Assembly (NCBI GenBank): GCA_900469445.1
Contig: UBXM01000004.1
Span: 186,001 to 250,000 of the forward strand
Length of the DNA stretch: 64,000 bases
Reading direction: 5' to 3'
Origin: Hyphomicrobiales bacterium
Lineage (GTDB): Bacteria > Pseudomonadota > Alphaproteobacteria > Rhizobiales > Rhizobiaceae
Shown: piece by piece, positions 34,967 through 44,482 of the stretch
How positions within the stretch are numbered: position 1 is the first letter of the stretch
Layout: the number at the start of each line of letters is the position of its first letter
The notes under the pieces: generated by a model
Database searches by the model: none
Told to the model about the DNA's origin: nothing
What the model saw: only the letters and a program-made list of their open reading frames with translations
Translations under genes and position numbers: made by a program

Positions 34967-36442
34967 CTATCTCCTGTTGAATTCCGGCGATGCCAAAACC
35001 ATGGTAATGCCGTGCAGCCTGCTCGGCGCCTGCGAGATAACCCGAACAGTCTCCGGCGACGCAACATCTCCCAGGGCGGCCTGAAGAAAATCGGACGGTT
35101 CCAGCTTTTGCCCCAGTATCTTCGCCACCCGTCGCGACCAGTCGATCCGTTCGCCGAGCTGGGCCGGCGTCAGCCAGGCACCACTCGTATCGGGAACGCC
35201 GGCCGGGCTTGGCGGCTGCCAGATCGGCTGCCCCATTTTCTGCAGCGCACCGAGCGTCAGCGCATTTGCCTGCCCGGCGCGCCTGCGCCGCGTCTCGGCA
35301 GCCTTGGCGGTACCGGCCATCTGCATCGCCTTGCCGACCGGACCGACATCGTCGTCGTCATTCTCCATATCGGCCAGAAGCGCCGCTATGTTGTCGTCAG
35401 GCAGGTTCAGGGCGCGAAAGCCGGAGACGACGAATTCGAATGGCTGTTTGATCTTTTGGCCCGGATTTTCCCATGCCAGCGGATGTTGGAGCATGGCCCG
35501 ATAGACCTCGCCGAGATTGCCGTCGCTTTCCGTCCAGGCCGCAGTCATGACATCGGTGATCTCCGCTGGCGGAGTGTCGCTGATGAAGTGGGCTGCGAGC
35601 TTGCGGCAGATATGGGCGGCCGTGCGCGGATCGGCGGCAAGATCCTCCAGCATGCGCACATGATCCTGGCTGCCTGCCTCGTCATCCTGATATACGCGCC
35701 CGAGAAGCGTGATCGTCCCGCCTTGCGCGCGGCGCGGACGATAGACCATCTGCAACGCCCGATTGTCGACCGTCAGTCCGGTCAGGATCAAGGCGGCCGC
35801 CCGCACGTCCTCCTGAGTATAGCCGCTTCCGGCCCCCAGCGTGTGCAGTTCCAGCAATTCGCGGCCGAGATTTTCGTTGAGGCCTCGGCCATTCTCCTGA
35901 GCGGCGCGCGAATCCGGCCCGACGCTCCGGTCCTGATCGAGATAGATCAGCATTGCCGGATGCAGAATGGCCGATTGCAGCAGATCGGAAAACGAACCGG
36001 CCATGCGAGGACGGATCGCCTCCGTCTCGTAAAGCGGCACGATCATCCGCATCGGCAGGGATTTGAGTGCGCTGGTGGAAAAATGATCCATCCAGAAACT
36101 ACCCAGCCGCTCATAAAATCCGAAGGGCGAATGGATGGCTTGCGCCAGACGCGACATCGCATCGACGCGGTAAATCCGCTGGGCCTCACGCTGCGTTTCC
36201 TTGCGGATGCTCTCGTTCGGCTTGCCTTCCCGCGCAGCCTTGGCTTCCGCGGCTCTGAGGGAAATCACCCGCGTCGCGGTTTCGCGACGGCCCACAAGCC
36301 CTTCGCGCGGAAAGCGGTCCTTGGCAGCGATGCCTTTCGCAAGCTGATCCATCAGCCCATCGGCGTCGGACGCACCGTCCTGCCCGGGCCGAAGACCATA
36401 TCCATAGCGGATCGCCGCAAGCGTGGGCCTTGCAAGAGCCAT
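34967..36442 (-). CDS. DUF1800 protein
   Basis: The 491-residue protein is almost entirely DUF1800. It has AAIRYGYGLRPG near the start and RLGSFWMDHFSTSALKS in the middle. It also shows LQSAILHPAMLIYLDQDRSVG, NENLGRELLELHTLGAGSGYTQEDVRAAALILTGLTV and ICRKLAAHFISDTPPAE. No signal peptide is evident, unlike its partner. DUF1800 and DUF1501 genes are regularly adjacent in many bacteria, so they probably work together, but the biochemical role is unknown. The start codon at 36442 follows a weak AAGGAG (AACAAGGAGTAGCGC). Confidence 0.9.
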   Translation of the reverse strand: MALARPTLAAIRYGYGLRPGQDGASDADGLMDQLAKGIAAKDRFPREGLVGRRETATRVISLRAAEAKAAREGKPNESIRKETQREAQRIYRVDAMSRLAQAIHSPFGFYERLGSFWMDHFSTSALKSLPMRMIVPLYETEAIRPRMAGSFSDLLQSAILHPAMLIYLDQDRSVGPDSRAAQENGRGLNENLGRELLELHTLGAGSGYTQEDVRAAALILTGLTVDNRALQMVYRPRRAQGGTITLLGRVYQDDEAGSQDHVRMLEDLAADPRTAAHICRKLAAHFISDTPPAEITDVMTAAWTESDGNLGEVYRAMLQHPLAWENPGQKIKQPFEFVVSGFRALNLPDDNIAALLADMENDDDDVGPVGKAMQMAGTAKAAETRRRRAGQANALTLGALQKMGQPIWQPPSPAGVPDTSGAWLTPAQLGERIDWSRRVAKILGQKLEPSDFLQAALGDVASPETVRVISQAPSRLHGITMVLASPEFNRR

Positions 36443-36800
36443 GCGCTACTCCTTGTTTTCAAAGAATCGTCACCGACAAGTAGGGCGGAAACGGTCACAG
36501 AATGTGGCATTTTCGAGAGATGGACAGATTGTAATCCAACGACCGACAAACGCCCGGGTTCCGGGGATTTGAGATCCGGAAGCCGTTTAGCCCCATCTCA
36601 CCATATTGGGTTCACCGGCTCATCTCACAGTTTCGGCATTGCCTCGGCCAGTTGTGGCGAAAGACCGGGCGGACATCCGCAAAGATCGGTGCATTTCGGC
36701 ACGACAACTTAAATCTCGCTTGGCCATACCATCGGAAAGACTTTATTATTAGCTTGGCCTTATGTTACATTTACCGCCCGTGAATGTGACGACCTAGTGA
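36443..36800. other. 358-base divergent intergenic region
   Basis: Between the DUF1800 gene and the GGDEF-EAL gene I see no coding frame of good composition and no tRNA. It must contain promoters for both genes. The last 70 bases, with TTATGTTACATTTACCGCCCG, are AT-richer and could hold the promoter of the GGDEF-EAL gene. No clear operator was recognised. Confidence 0.5.
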
Positions 36801-38786
36801 ATGCTGCCAGATTCGACAAGTCAGATGAACGCCCCGCGACTAGCCCTTGCGGTGAGGCGGGCGCAAGCCGCAGCCACACTTGAGCGTCTTCCGACGACGC
36901 TTACGGTGAATGCCGCCGTGTCCTTTTCCGCGCTGCTGATGAGCGCCATCAATCGCGGTTTCACCACCTCCGCCGTTATCTGGTTCGCAGTCGCGCTGGC
37001 GACGACCATCGGACGTTTTGCCGCCAGCGCGATGGTAAAACGCCGGCGGCTGGACGAGCTGCAACCCGATCTTTGCCTTGGCCTGATGACGTCGGGCGCC
37101 TTCGTCAGCGGCCTCGCCTGGGCCGCACTGCCGTTTGTGTTATCCGATTTCGATGCGCTGGGCGTCGATGGCGGCATCTACATTCTGATGTGCGGGATGG
37201 GCACGGGCGCCGTCCTGCTCGGCACCGGCCATGCCGTGACGGCGCTCGCCTTCGCCTTTCCCGTCCATCTGGCCGTGGTGGTGACGCTTTTGATGAGCGA
37301 AAAGGTCGGCGGCCATCTTCTCGCGCTCAACGTAATGGCCCTGACGCTGGTGCTCTACAAAAGCAGCATGAAGGGCCAGGCGATCGTCATCGGCAATATC
37401 GAGGCGCAGGTGAAGGCGACGGCGCTGGCGCAGTCGCTCAGCCGGGCGAATGCCAGCATTCTCAGCGCCAATGAAAGCCTCGAAGTGCTCGCCAACCGTG
37501 ATCCGCTGACCGGGGTCGCCAACCGGGCCGCATTCAACGTCTCGCTGGAGCGCGGCATCGAGACCGCCAGCGTCCAGCAGGAGCAGCTGGCGCTGCTGAT
37601 CCTCGATCTCGACCGGTTCAAGACGATCAACGATACGTTCGGCCATTCGGCCGGCGACGAACTGCTGCTGGAAGCCAGCCACAGGCTGCGCGAGGCCGTC
37701 GGCGAACGCGGCCTGATCGCCAGGCTCGGCGGAGACGAATTCGCCGTCGTCATCGGCGGCGCCACAGCGGCGGCCGAGGCGCGCCAGCTTGCGTCGCGTA
37801 TTCTCGATCGCGGTCGCGAGCCCTTCGTCATCCGCGGCCGTCCGGTTGTCTCCGGCGTTTCCGTCGGCTTCGCGATCTGGCCGGAACATGCGGAAAGCGC
37901 CGCCGACCTGTTCGTTTCCGCCGACATGGCGCTCTATCGCGCCAAGGATGAAGGCCGCGGCCAGTGGCGGGAATTCGACCCGTCGCTGAAGGCCCGGGCC
38001 GACCGGCAGCGCCGGATCGAGCAGGATCTTGCCGGCGCCATCGCCTCCGGTGCGCTGACCGTCTTCTTCCAGCCGCAGGTCGAGCTTGCCGAAAACAGCG
38101 TGATCGGCTTCGAGACGCTGGTGCGCTGGACACATCCGTCGCTCGGTGCCATCGCTCCGCCGGAAATCATTGCCGCAGCCCATGCCGCCAATCTTTCGGA
38201 GGCGTTGACGGCGAGCATCGCCACCGGGGCCTGTCGGCTGCTCACCACCCTGCCCTCGCTCGGCCTGCCGGAAGCGACCGTTTCGGTCAATGTCTCGCCG
38301 CGTGAATTCGAGCTCTATTCGGTGGCCGAAACGCTCGACCGGGTCACCCGCGCGCATGGCATCGATCCGGCTCTGTTCGAGATCGAGATCACCGAGGAGG
38401 CGATCCTCGATACGCTGGTGGCCGGCGAGCAGCTGAAACATATCGAACGCTCCGGCTACACGCTGGCCGTCGACGATTTCGGCGCCGGCCATTCGTCGCT
38501 CGCCTATCTGGTGACCCTGAAGGTCGACCGGCTGAAGCTCGACCGCCGCTTCGTCGCCGGCATCGAGACCAGTTTCCAGAACCAGGAAATCGTCGGCGCC
38601 ATGGCCGGCCTTGGCAAGGCGCTTTCCATGGATATCGTCGCCGAAGGCGTCGAGACCGCCGAAGAAGCCGCAACGCTGCGCGATCTCGGCTGCCCCGCCG
38701 CCCAGGGCTATTTCCTCGGCCGCCCCATGCCCGTCGATGCCATCGCCGGCTGGCTGCTCACCAGACTGCTGACGCCGGCCGCCTGA
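36801..38786 (+). CDS. Membrane GGDEF-EAL protein (c-di-GMP synthase/phosphodiesterase)
   Basis: The 661-residue protein has an N-terminal membrane region with about five or six helices (about 30-195). A GGDEF domain follows (about 225-385), with [25 protein letters not shown] and the catalytic [15 protein letters not shown] (GGDEF at 310-314). An EAL domain completes it (about 400-655). The EAL signature is GFETLVRW (E438-T-L), so alanine is replaced by threonine while the metal glutamate is kept. [23 protein letters not shown] and KLDRRFV are intact, so both activities remain possible. It controls motility or biofilm through c-di-GMP. No RxxD inhibitory site is evident just before GGDEF. 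Confidence 0.93.
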   Translation: MLPDSTSQMNAPRLALAVRRAQAAATLERLPTTLTVNAAVSFSALLMSAINRGFTTSAVIWFAVALATTIGRFAASAMVKRRRLDELQPDLCLGLMTSGAFVSGLAWAALPFVLSDFDALGVDGGIYILMCGMGTGAVLLGTGHAVTALAFAFPVHLAVVVTLLMSEKVGGHLLALNVMALTLVLYKSSMKGQAIVIGNIEAQVKATALAQSLSRANASILSANESLEVLANRDPLTGVANRAAFNVSLERGIETASVQQEQLALLILDLDRFKTINDTFGHSAGDELLLEASHRLREAVGERGLIARLGGDEFAVVIGGATAAAEARQLASRILDRGREPFVIRGRPVVSGVSVGFAIWPEHAESAADLFVSADMALYRAKDEGRGQWREFDPSLKARADRQRRIEQDLAGAIASGALTVFFQPQVELAENSVIGFETLVRWTHPSLGAIAPPEIIAAAHAANLSEALTASIATGACRLLTTLPSLGLPEATVSVNVSPREFELYSVAETLDRVTRAHGIDPALFEIEITEEAILDTLVAGEQLKHIERSGYTLAVDDFGAGHSSLAYLVTLKVDRLKLDRRFVAGIETSFQNQEIVGAMAGLGKALSMDIVAEGVETAEEAATLRDLGCPAAQGYFLGRPMPVDAIAGWLLTRLLTPAA

Positions 38787-38899
38787 ACCGCCTCCTCCAC
38801 ATCGCCCGGCAACCCGCGCCAACAAACCGTTTCCCTTTTGTACTCATTTTCCGCCGCACCCCTCTTCACTTCCGCGCTGACTCTCTCCATATTCGGGCC

Positions 38900-41800
38900 A
38901 TGGCCAGATCCCCGAAGAAATCCACGCCCGAAAACCGCGAAGATCATTCCGGTTTCGGTGAAGCTCCCCAGTCGTCTTTCGAAGGCGCGCCGCTCGAAGG
39001 CAGCGTCTCCGACTGGGTGAAGCAGCTCGAGGCGGAAGCGGAAGCCTCCGGCGTCGAGACCCAGCGCGAAATCGCCTCCAAGGCGGGCAAACACCGCAAG
39101 AAGATCGAGATCGCCGCCCGCGAGGAAGCCATCAAGGCCGCCGCGAAGGAAACCGCCAAGGCCAAGCCGAAAACGGCCCAGAAAACTGCAAAGAACACAA
39201 CCGCGTCGAAAACCGCTCGCGGCGTCTCCATCGGCGCATCCTCCGATCCGAAGACCCGCGCCGCTGCCGGCCTCAATCCGGTCGCCGGCCTGGATATCTC
39301 GCTGGAAGACGCCCAGAGCCTCGCCCCGGGCGCCGTCACCGCCACGGTCGAAGCTCTCTCCGCCCTCATCGAAAGCGGAAACCCGCTCTTCAAGGACGGC
39401 AAGCTGTGGACGCCGCACCGCCCGGAGCGCCCCGCCAAATCCGAAGGCGGCGTCACCATCCGCATGGCGTCGGAATACAAGCCCGCCGGCGACCAGCCGA
39501 CGGCGATCGCCGATCTCGTCGAGGGCATCAACAATAACGAGCGCAGCCAGGTCCTGCTCGGCGTCACCGGCTCCGGCAAAACCTTCACCATGGCCAAGGT
39601 GATCGAGGAGACCCAGCGCCCCGCCGTCATCCTCGCGCCCAACAAGACGCTGGCGGCGCAGCTCTATTCCGAGTTCAAGAACTTTTTTCCGGACAACGCG
39701 GTCGAATATTTCGTCTCCTATTACGACTATTACCAGCCGGAAGCCTATGTGCCGCGCTCCGACACGTTCATCGAGAAGGAATCGTCGATCAACGAACAGA
39801 TCGACCGCATGCGCCACTCCGCCACTCGCTCGCTGCTGGAACGCGACGACTGCATCATCGTCGCCTCGGTCTCCTGCATCTACGGTATCGGTTCGGTCGA
39901 AACCTACACCGCCATGACCTTCCAGATGGAAGTCGGCGACCGCCTCGACCAGCGCCAGCTTCTCGCCGACCTCGTGGCACAGCAATACAAACGCCAGGAT
40001 ATCAATTTTATCCGCGGCTCTTTTCGCGTCCGCGGCGATACCATTGAAATCTTCCCCGCCCACCTGGAAGATGCCGCATGGCGCATCTCGATGTTCGGCG
40101 ACGAGATCGACAGCATCACCGAGTTCGATCCGCTCACCGGCCAGAAGACCGGCGACCTGAAGTCGGTCAAGATCTACGCCAACTCGCACTATGTCACCCC
40201 GCGCCCCACCCTCAACGGCGCCATCAAATCCATCAAGGAAGAGCTGAAAATCCGCCTCGCCGAGCTGGAAAAGGGCGGCCGCCTTCTGGAAGCGCAGCGC
40301 CTCGAACAACGCACCCGTTACGATATCGAAATGCTGGAAGCCACCGGCTCCTGCGCCGGCATCGAAAACTATTCGCGTTATCTCACCGGCCGCAATCCCG
40401 GCGAACCGCCGCCGACCCTGTTCGAATATATTCCGGACAACGCCCTTCTGTTCATCGACGAAAGCCACGTTTCCGTCAGCCAGATCGGCGGCATGTATCG
40501 CGGCGACTTTCGCCGCAAGGCGACGCTCGCCGAATACGGCTTTCGCCTGCCGTCGTGCATGGACAACCGCCCGCTGCGCTTCGAGGAATGGGACGCCATG
40601 CGCCCGCTCACCGTCGCCGTGTCGGCCACGCCCGGCAATTGGGAAATGGAACAGTCCGGCGGCGTCTTTGCCGAACAGGTCATCCGCCCGACCGGCCTGA
40701 TCGATCCGCCGGTGGAAGTGCGCTCGGCCCGCTCCCAGGTCGACGACGTGCTCGGCGAAATCCGCGAAACCGCGCAAAAGGGCTATCGCACGCTCTGCAC
40801 GGTGCTCACCAAACGCATGGCCGAAGACCTCACCGAATACCTGCACGAACAGGGTGTGCGCGTGCGTTACATGCACAGTGACATCGACACGCTGGAACGC
40901 ATCGAGATCATCCGTGATCTCCGCCTCGGCGCCTTCGACGTGCTGGTCGGCATCAACTTGTTGCGCGAGGGGCTGGACATCCCGGAATGCGGTTTCGTCG
41001 CCATCCTCGACGCCGACAAGGAAGGTTTTTTGCGCTCGGAAACGTCGCTCATCCAGACCATCGGGCGCGCGGCGCGTAACGTCGACGGCAAGGTCATTCT
41101 CTACGCCGACAAGGTCACCGGCTCGATGCAGCGGGCGATGGACGAAACCGCCCGCCGCCGCGAAAAGCAGATGGCCTATAACGAGGAACACGGCATCACG
41201 CCGGAATCGGTGAAGGCCAAGATTTCCGACATCCTCGACTCGGTCTACGAACGCGACCACGTCCGCGCCGACATTTCCGGCGCCTCCGGCAAGGGTTTTG
41301 CAGACGGCGGCCATCTGGTCGGCAACAATCTGCAGGCCCATCTCAACGCGCTGGAAAAGAGCATGCGCGATGCCGCCGCCGATCTCGACTTCGAAAAGGC
41401 CGCCCGCCTGCGCGACGAAATCAAACGCCTCAAGGCCGCCGAACTGGCAACCATGGACGACCCGATCGCGCGGGACGAGGCACGCTCACAGGAAGGCGGC
41501 AGCAGGAAGGGCAAGGGCGCGGCAAACGCGAGTTCTTCCTCTCCCCTTGCGGGAGAGGATAGTTCGCCCCGCGCGGCGCAGCCGAGTGGATCGGCGAACT
41601 TGGTGAGGGGTAACGACGCACCCTCGGAAGACGCTGCCAACTCCCTCTTCCGCCGCAACACGCTGGACGAAATGACCGTCGGCCGCACGGAAAAGCCGAC
41701 GACCGGCAAGATCCCGGAAAAACCTGTCACCGAACCCGGCAAGCGTTTTTCACCACTGATGGAAGGCCAGCCGGAACGCGCCGACAAAGACGATCCTCGC

Positions 41801-41905
41801 CCGCTGGTGCGCGGCAAGATCGGCGCAGGAAGTTATGAGGATGCTGGCGACCAGAAACAGCAGAAGCGGCGGACCAAGGGCAAGACGGGGCGGCCGGGGC
41901 GGTGA
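38900..41905 (+). CDS. uvrB: Excinuclease ABC subunit B, with long N- and C-terminal extensions
   Basis: The 1001-residue protein is the damage-verifying helicase subunit of nucleotide excision repair. The UvrB core begins near residue 189 ([18 protein letters not shown]). It carries Walker [14 protein letters not shown] (about 222-234), the beta-hairpin [30 protein letters not shown] and [24 protein letters not shown], plus a UVR domain near 815-850 ([19 protein letters not shown]). A Lys/Ala-rich tail of about 185 residues precedes the core, a length seen in rhizobia. The C-terminal tail contains a translated palindromic repeat near residues 879-905. ATG 38900 follows a weak site (CATATTCGGGCC). 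Confidence 0.96.
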   Translation: MARSPKKSTPENREDHSGFGEAPQSSFEGAPLEGSVSDWVKQLEAEAEASGVETQREIASKAGKHRKKIEIAAREEAIKAAAKETAKAKPKTAQKTAKNTTASKTARGVSIGASSDPKTRAAAGLNPVAGLDISLEDAQSLAPGAVTATVEALSALIESGNPLFKDGKLWTPHRPERPAKSEGGVTIRMASEYKPAGDQPTAIADLVEGINNNERSQVLLGVTGSGKTFTMAKVIEETQRPAVILAPNKTLAAQLYSEFKNFFPDNAVEYFVSYYDYYQPEAYVPRSDTFIEKESSINEQIDRMRHSATRSLLERDDCIIVASVSCIYGIGSVETYTAMTFQMEVGDRLDQRQLLADLVAQQYKRQDINFIRGSFRVRGDTIEIFPAHLEDAAWRISMFGDEIDSITEFDPLTGQKTGDLKSVKIYANSHYVTPRPTLNGAIKSIKEELKIRLAELEKGGRLLEAQRLEQRTRYDIEMLEATGSCAGIENYSRYLTGRNPGEPPPTLFEYIPDNALLFIDESHVSVSQIGGMYRGDFRRKATLAEYGFRLPSCMDNRPLRFEEWDAMRPLTVAVSATPGNWEMEQSGGVFAEQVIRPTGLIDPPVEVRSARSQVDDVLGEIRETAQKGYRTLCTVLTKRMAEDLTEYLHEQGVRVRYMHSDIDTLERIEIIRDLRLGAFDVLVGINLLREGLDIPECGFVAILDADKEGFLRSETSLIQTIGRAARNVDGKVILYADKVTGSMQRAMDETARRREKQMAYNEEHGITPESVKAKISDILDSVYERDHVRADISGASGKGFADGGHLVGNNLQAHLNALEKSMRDAAADLDFEKAARLRDEIKRLKAAELATMDDPIARDEARSQEGGSRKGKGAANASSSSPLAGEDSSPRAAQPSGSANLVRGNDAPSEDAANSLFRRNTLDEMTVGRTEKPTTGKIPEKPVTEPGKRFSPLMEGQPERADKDDPRPLVRGKIGAGSYEDAGDQKQQKRRTKGKTGRPGR
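41538..41610 (+). repeat. Palindromic repeat element inside the 3' end of uvrB
   Basis: The segment opens with CCTCTCCC-CTTGC-GGGAGAGG, a perfect 8-bp stem (41538-41558), and closes with TTGGTGAGGGG, like the ends of the extragenic repeat at 56630-56764. It is translated in frame as [20 protein letters not shown] and onward in the UvrB tail. The sequence is Pro/Ser/Gly-rich and unlike the helicase core, which suggests that a mobile extragenic-type palindrome entered the gene without breaking it. Confidence 0.75.
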
Positions 41906-41944
41906 TCGTTAGCACAAACAAAGTGCGGCCCTATCTGCCACCAC

Positions 41945-42487
41945 TCAAATACTATCCTTTTCCGAGGCCATTGCATAAATATTAGCTGCCTGATGAACGG
42001 TTATAACCGTAACTAAGAATTGAAAGATGCAGTAGAGCTCAACGCTCAAGAACACAAAAACAACCCAACTAAATCCATTTCTCACCATCTCCTCAAAGAC
42101 AAAATTTCCAACAAAAAAATACAGAAAAAGCACCACAATTGAAGCTATAGTGTGCGCTAAAGACGTCCAAGAAAACACAAACACAAGATCTCTATACGAT
42201 GAAAATCCAGTGGATTCATCTTTAACCATACACAGCAATTTCGAGAACCGTTTTGAAAAAGTAAAACATATAGCCATAGCTGAAACACAAAAACCTATTA
42301 CAACAGTATTGTAGGTAAGAAGAGCTCCAGCCACGTCGAAAAACTTCACATCTGCAGCGAAGGGAAAATATCCTCTGGCTGCAGAAAGTGAAAGTACCGC
42401 AGACAACCACGGGTGAGCGGTAAAAAATATCCGATGTATTCTTGGCCTTACGTCCTTCCAGACATAAGACATAAGTGAATCTATCAA
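41945..42487 (-). CDS. Multi-pass membrane protein of unknown function (low-GC islet)
   Basis: The protein of about 175-180 residues has three clear membrane helices, GALLTYNTVVIGFCVSAMAICF (about 54-75), FVFSWTSLAHTIASIVVLFLYFFVG and SWVVFVFLSVELYCIFQFLVTVI. A further hydrophobic stretch lies near residues 25-45. The start is a TTG at 42487 or an ATG at 42472; neither has a strong ribosome site. It follows the soluble protein gene by 19 bases. Base composition is much more AT-rich than that of uvrB and codon use differs, which indicates horizontal transfer. No family is recognised. With its partner it may form a two-gene module such as a membrane effector and a sensor, but that is inference. 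Confidence 0.7.
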   Translation of the reverse strand: MIDSLMSYVWKDVRPRIHRIFFTAHPWLSAVLSLSAARGYFPFAADVKFFDVAGALLTYNTVVIGFCVSAMAICFTFSKRFSKLLCMVKDESTGFSSYRDLVFVFSWTSLAHTIASIVVLFLYFFVGNFVFEEMVRNGFSWVVFVFLSVELYCIFQFLVTVITVHQAANIYAMASEKDSI

Positions 42488-42506
42488 AACATAGCGCCTA
42501 GCAAAT

Positions 42507-43340
42507 CTAACATTTTATCTCGCATCTGAGCACATTAACACCCCCGTTGGATTCTCGCGGAACACTTATGTTTCTATGCACGACATGCCTATGAAGCGGA
42601 ACCGACGTCTCAGTTTCCTCATCTACCTTTGTGCCAATAATTTCCGCGTCAACCAAATAAGGTTGTTGATCGGCAGCAACGTCTTTAATCACGCCGACAA
42701 TACCATCATCCCTGTTAAGGCTCTCTCCTCGCCCGGCCCGAACAGCTAACTGAGCCTTCTCACCACCCGAATCTTCGAGCAATTCAGAGATTTTTGTAAA
42801 GTGGTCATCCCAACCGGCATTGGGTCGAATGAGTGTGAGCGATGCTACTCGGATACGTTTGAAGCGTCCTATTTCGCGGATAAAATCTCCTGCTACAACC
42901 GGAGCAAATTCGATACGAAAATCTTTACCCAGCCGTTGCGATAAAACTCCTTCAATTATCGCTGCCATTGTGTCCGACTTAGCGCCACCCCGAACATACT
43001 CTACAAGAATCCGTCGCTTCTCAGGCTGAACCAGCGCATGCGCAGCAGACACCAACACCTCGTTTTGCCCCAGTTGCTCATCTCTAGTTTCGCCGGTAGC
43101 TACATCCAAAATGAGGGGCTGAAGCCCTTCTTCTCCCTCAGTGAAAGTTAAAAAATAATTCCCGCCTACCTCTTTTATGTCTGAGATAGCTGCTGTCACA
43201 TTACCAATTTTAACAATTCGCTTTGTTTTATCTATTTCTGATATTACTTGGAATAATTTCCTGTAATCTCCATCAAATCTTTTTCCATGAGCATGGACGG
43301 CAAAAGCCTGTATTCTTCTATTTACGCGACGTGACTGCAC
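42507..43340 (-). CDS. Soluble protein of unknown function (low-GC islet)
   Basis: The 277-residue protein starts at a GTG with GGAG six bases upstream. The N-terminal half has alternating strands and helices, with KRIVKIGNVTAAISDIKEVGGNYFLTFTEGEEGLQPLILDVATGE. NEVLVSAAHALVQPEKRRILVEYVRGGAKSDTMAAIIEGVLSQRL follows in the middle, and a domain with KRIRVASLTLIRPNAGWDDHFTKISELLEDSGGEKAQLAVRAGRGESLN toward the end. There is no signal peptide or membrane segment. I do not recognise a family. It is the first gene of a two-gene, AT-rich unit with the membrane protein downstream, which points to a transferred module of unknown, possibly defensive, function. Confidence 0.7.
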   Translation of the reverse strand: MQSRRVNRRIQAFAVHAHGKRFDGDYRKLFQVISEIDKTKRIVKIGNVTAAISDIKEVGGNYFLTFTEGEEGLQPLILDVATGETRDEQLGQNEVLVSAAHALVQPEKRRILVEYVRGGAKSDTMAAIIEGVLSQRLGKDFRIEFAPVVAGDFIREIGRFKRIRVASLTLIRPNAGWDDHFTKISELLEDSGGEKAQLAVRAGRGESLNRDDGIVGVIKDVAADQQPYLVDAEIIGTKVDEETETSVPLHRHVVHRNISVPRESNGGVNVLRCEIKC

Positions 43341-43651
43341 ATTATTCTCCAGAGCGTGAATTCAGGCTTTTACCATTCCAACAAGCCGATACAGAAACGT
43401 ACCTGCCACGAAATTGCCCCATTTTGTACGCTCCACCCAAGGTGGTGTCCATCTCTTTATGCCCTCACAATTAGGCAGCTTCACCCAAACTCAAACCGCC
43501 CAATATTGACCGCGCTAGCTACTACCGGTCAGCATACCAACCCATCGGCAATTATCGTTTCCAACTAAAAAACCGACACTCCCTCACCACACTCCATCAA
43601 CCCACCCCATGCCATATCTCCTTCACCCAGCCTGTAAGGAGACCCGCCACG
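43341..43651. other. 311-base AT-rich flank of the two-gene islet
   Basis: This gap is part of the same low-GC patch and contains the promoter of the islet operon (reading left) and of the small gene at 43652 (reading right). No gene or tRNA is evident, and no direct repeat that would mark an insertion end was found by eye. Confidence 0.5.
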
Positions 43652-43864
43652 ATGATCGGCTTCAAGAACACCCACAACCAGCCCATCTACGTGAACCGGG
43701 CGCAGGCCCTCTATGTCACCACATTCGAGGAGGATGTGTCGGTGATCGCGCTGGCCGTGGCCGGCGCGGGTGGCAAGCCGGTGACGATCCATGTGCGCGG
43801 CAGTGTCGAACTGGTCTCCTCCAAGCTCTCCGCACCGCCCGCGCTCCCTGTGCCGGCGCGCTGA
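43652..43864 (+). CDS. Small hypothetical protein
   Basis: The 70-residue frame begins MIGFKNTHNQPIYVNRAQAL and continues YVTTFEEDVSVIALAVAGAGGKPVTIHVRGSVELV, a regular strand pattern. A Pro/Ala tail ends it. A strong AAGGAGACC ribosome site stands 9 bases before the ATG, which supports real translation. It is soluble, with high-GC codon use like the host rather than the neighbouring islet. The function is unknown. Confidence 0.65.
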   Translation: MIGFKNTHNQPIYVNRAQALYVTTFEEDVSVIALAVAGAGGKPVTIHVRGSVELVSSKLSAPPALPVPAR

Positions 43865-44482
43865 ACACCCGGGCAGACCACCGTCTGCATTTCCGGAAAA
43901 TATATCCAGCCAAAATCAAACACTTGTAAAAAAGTTCAATCCGGCCTCATCCCCGCCCCCTCACCCCATGCCTACAATCTCCCCGTTCCGTCACGGATAC
44001 ACCGGCAGGCGTGCTGGCGAGGCGGGATCGGTTCTGGTGGTGAAGGGACGACGTGAACCGTCACCATCGGGGTCCGCGGAGAATGGTCTCCCTCCGGCGA
44101 CACGGGGAGAGACGACGGGTACCGGACCGGCCTGTCGCCTCTTGATGCCCGAACAGCGCGTCGGATGTGCCTGTGCGGCACACATGGTGGCCTCAAGGAT
44201 GGTTTCGCCGGGCTTCGACAAGTCCGTCCGTGAAAACGGAATGCCCGGCGGCGGCGACATGGAGGGTTGGCGCTAAGTCGTTTCGCCGTTTTCCATCGAA
44301 CCAGACGAACACCATCCGGAAAGGCCACGGCAGAGGGACCGGAGTCGCGGATAAAAACTGCCGAACGGGGCGCTGAGAGGTGTCACATAAAACAAAACCT
44401 ACGAGGCAGCTTTCAGCGCCCCGTCCGTTCAAGTCTCTCCGGGCGAGGTCCGGAAAAAACCGAGGATCGCCAAGGGGGTAGC
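43865..44482. other. 618-base stretch without a confident gene
   Basis: Several open frames on both strands overlap here, but none has a good start and composition together. The region contains a 12-bp inverted repeat (44365-44376 and 44413-44424) and hairpin-prone GGTCTCCCTCC/GGGGAGAGAC sequence near 44090. It separates the small gene at 43652 from the Cys-rich gene at 44483 and may be rearranged repeat-derived DNA. Confidence 0.45.
44365..44424 (+). promoter_or_regulatory. Inverted repeat upstream of the Cys-rich small gene
   Basis: ACGGGGCGCTGA (44365-44376) is repeated in inverse as TCAGCGCCCCGT (44413-44424), with a 36-base A-rich spacer. It ends 58 bases before the ATG of the following gene. 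It could be a long hairpin in the leader or a terminator of something upstream; no U-run is present. Confidence 0.4.

Noticed and set aside
38112..38126. EAL motif reading ETL in the first GGDEF-EAL protein, suggesting a degenerate domain
   Set aside because: The metal-binding Glu and all other EAL catalytic blocks ([20 protein letters not shown]) are kept, and E-x-L variants are often active.
38708..41341. 877-codon open frame on the minus strand opposite uvrB
   Set aside because: It is the shadow of the high-GC uvrB gene, with no recognisable domain and a repetitive Gly/Ala/Asp/Arg composition typical of antisense frames.
41906..43651. Genomic island or prophage boundary around the low-GC islet
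   Set aside because: No integrase, transposase, tRNA or flanking direct repeat was found, so only a small islet of unknown origin is claimed.
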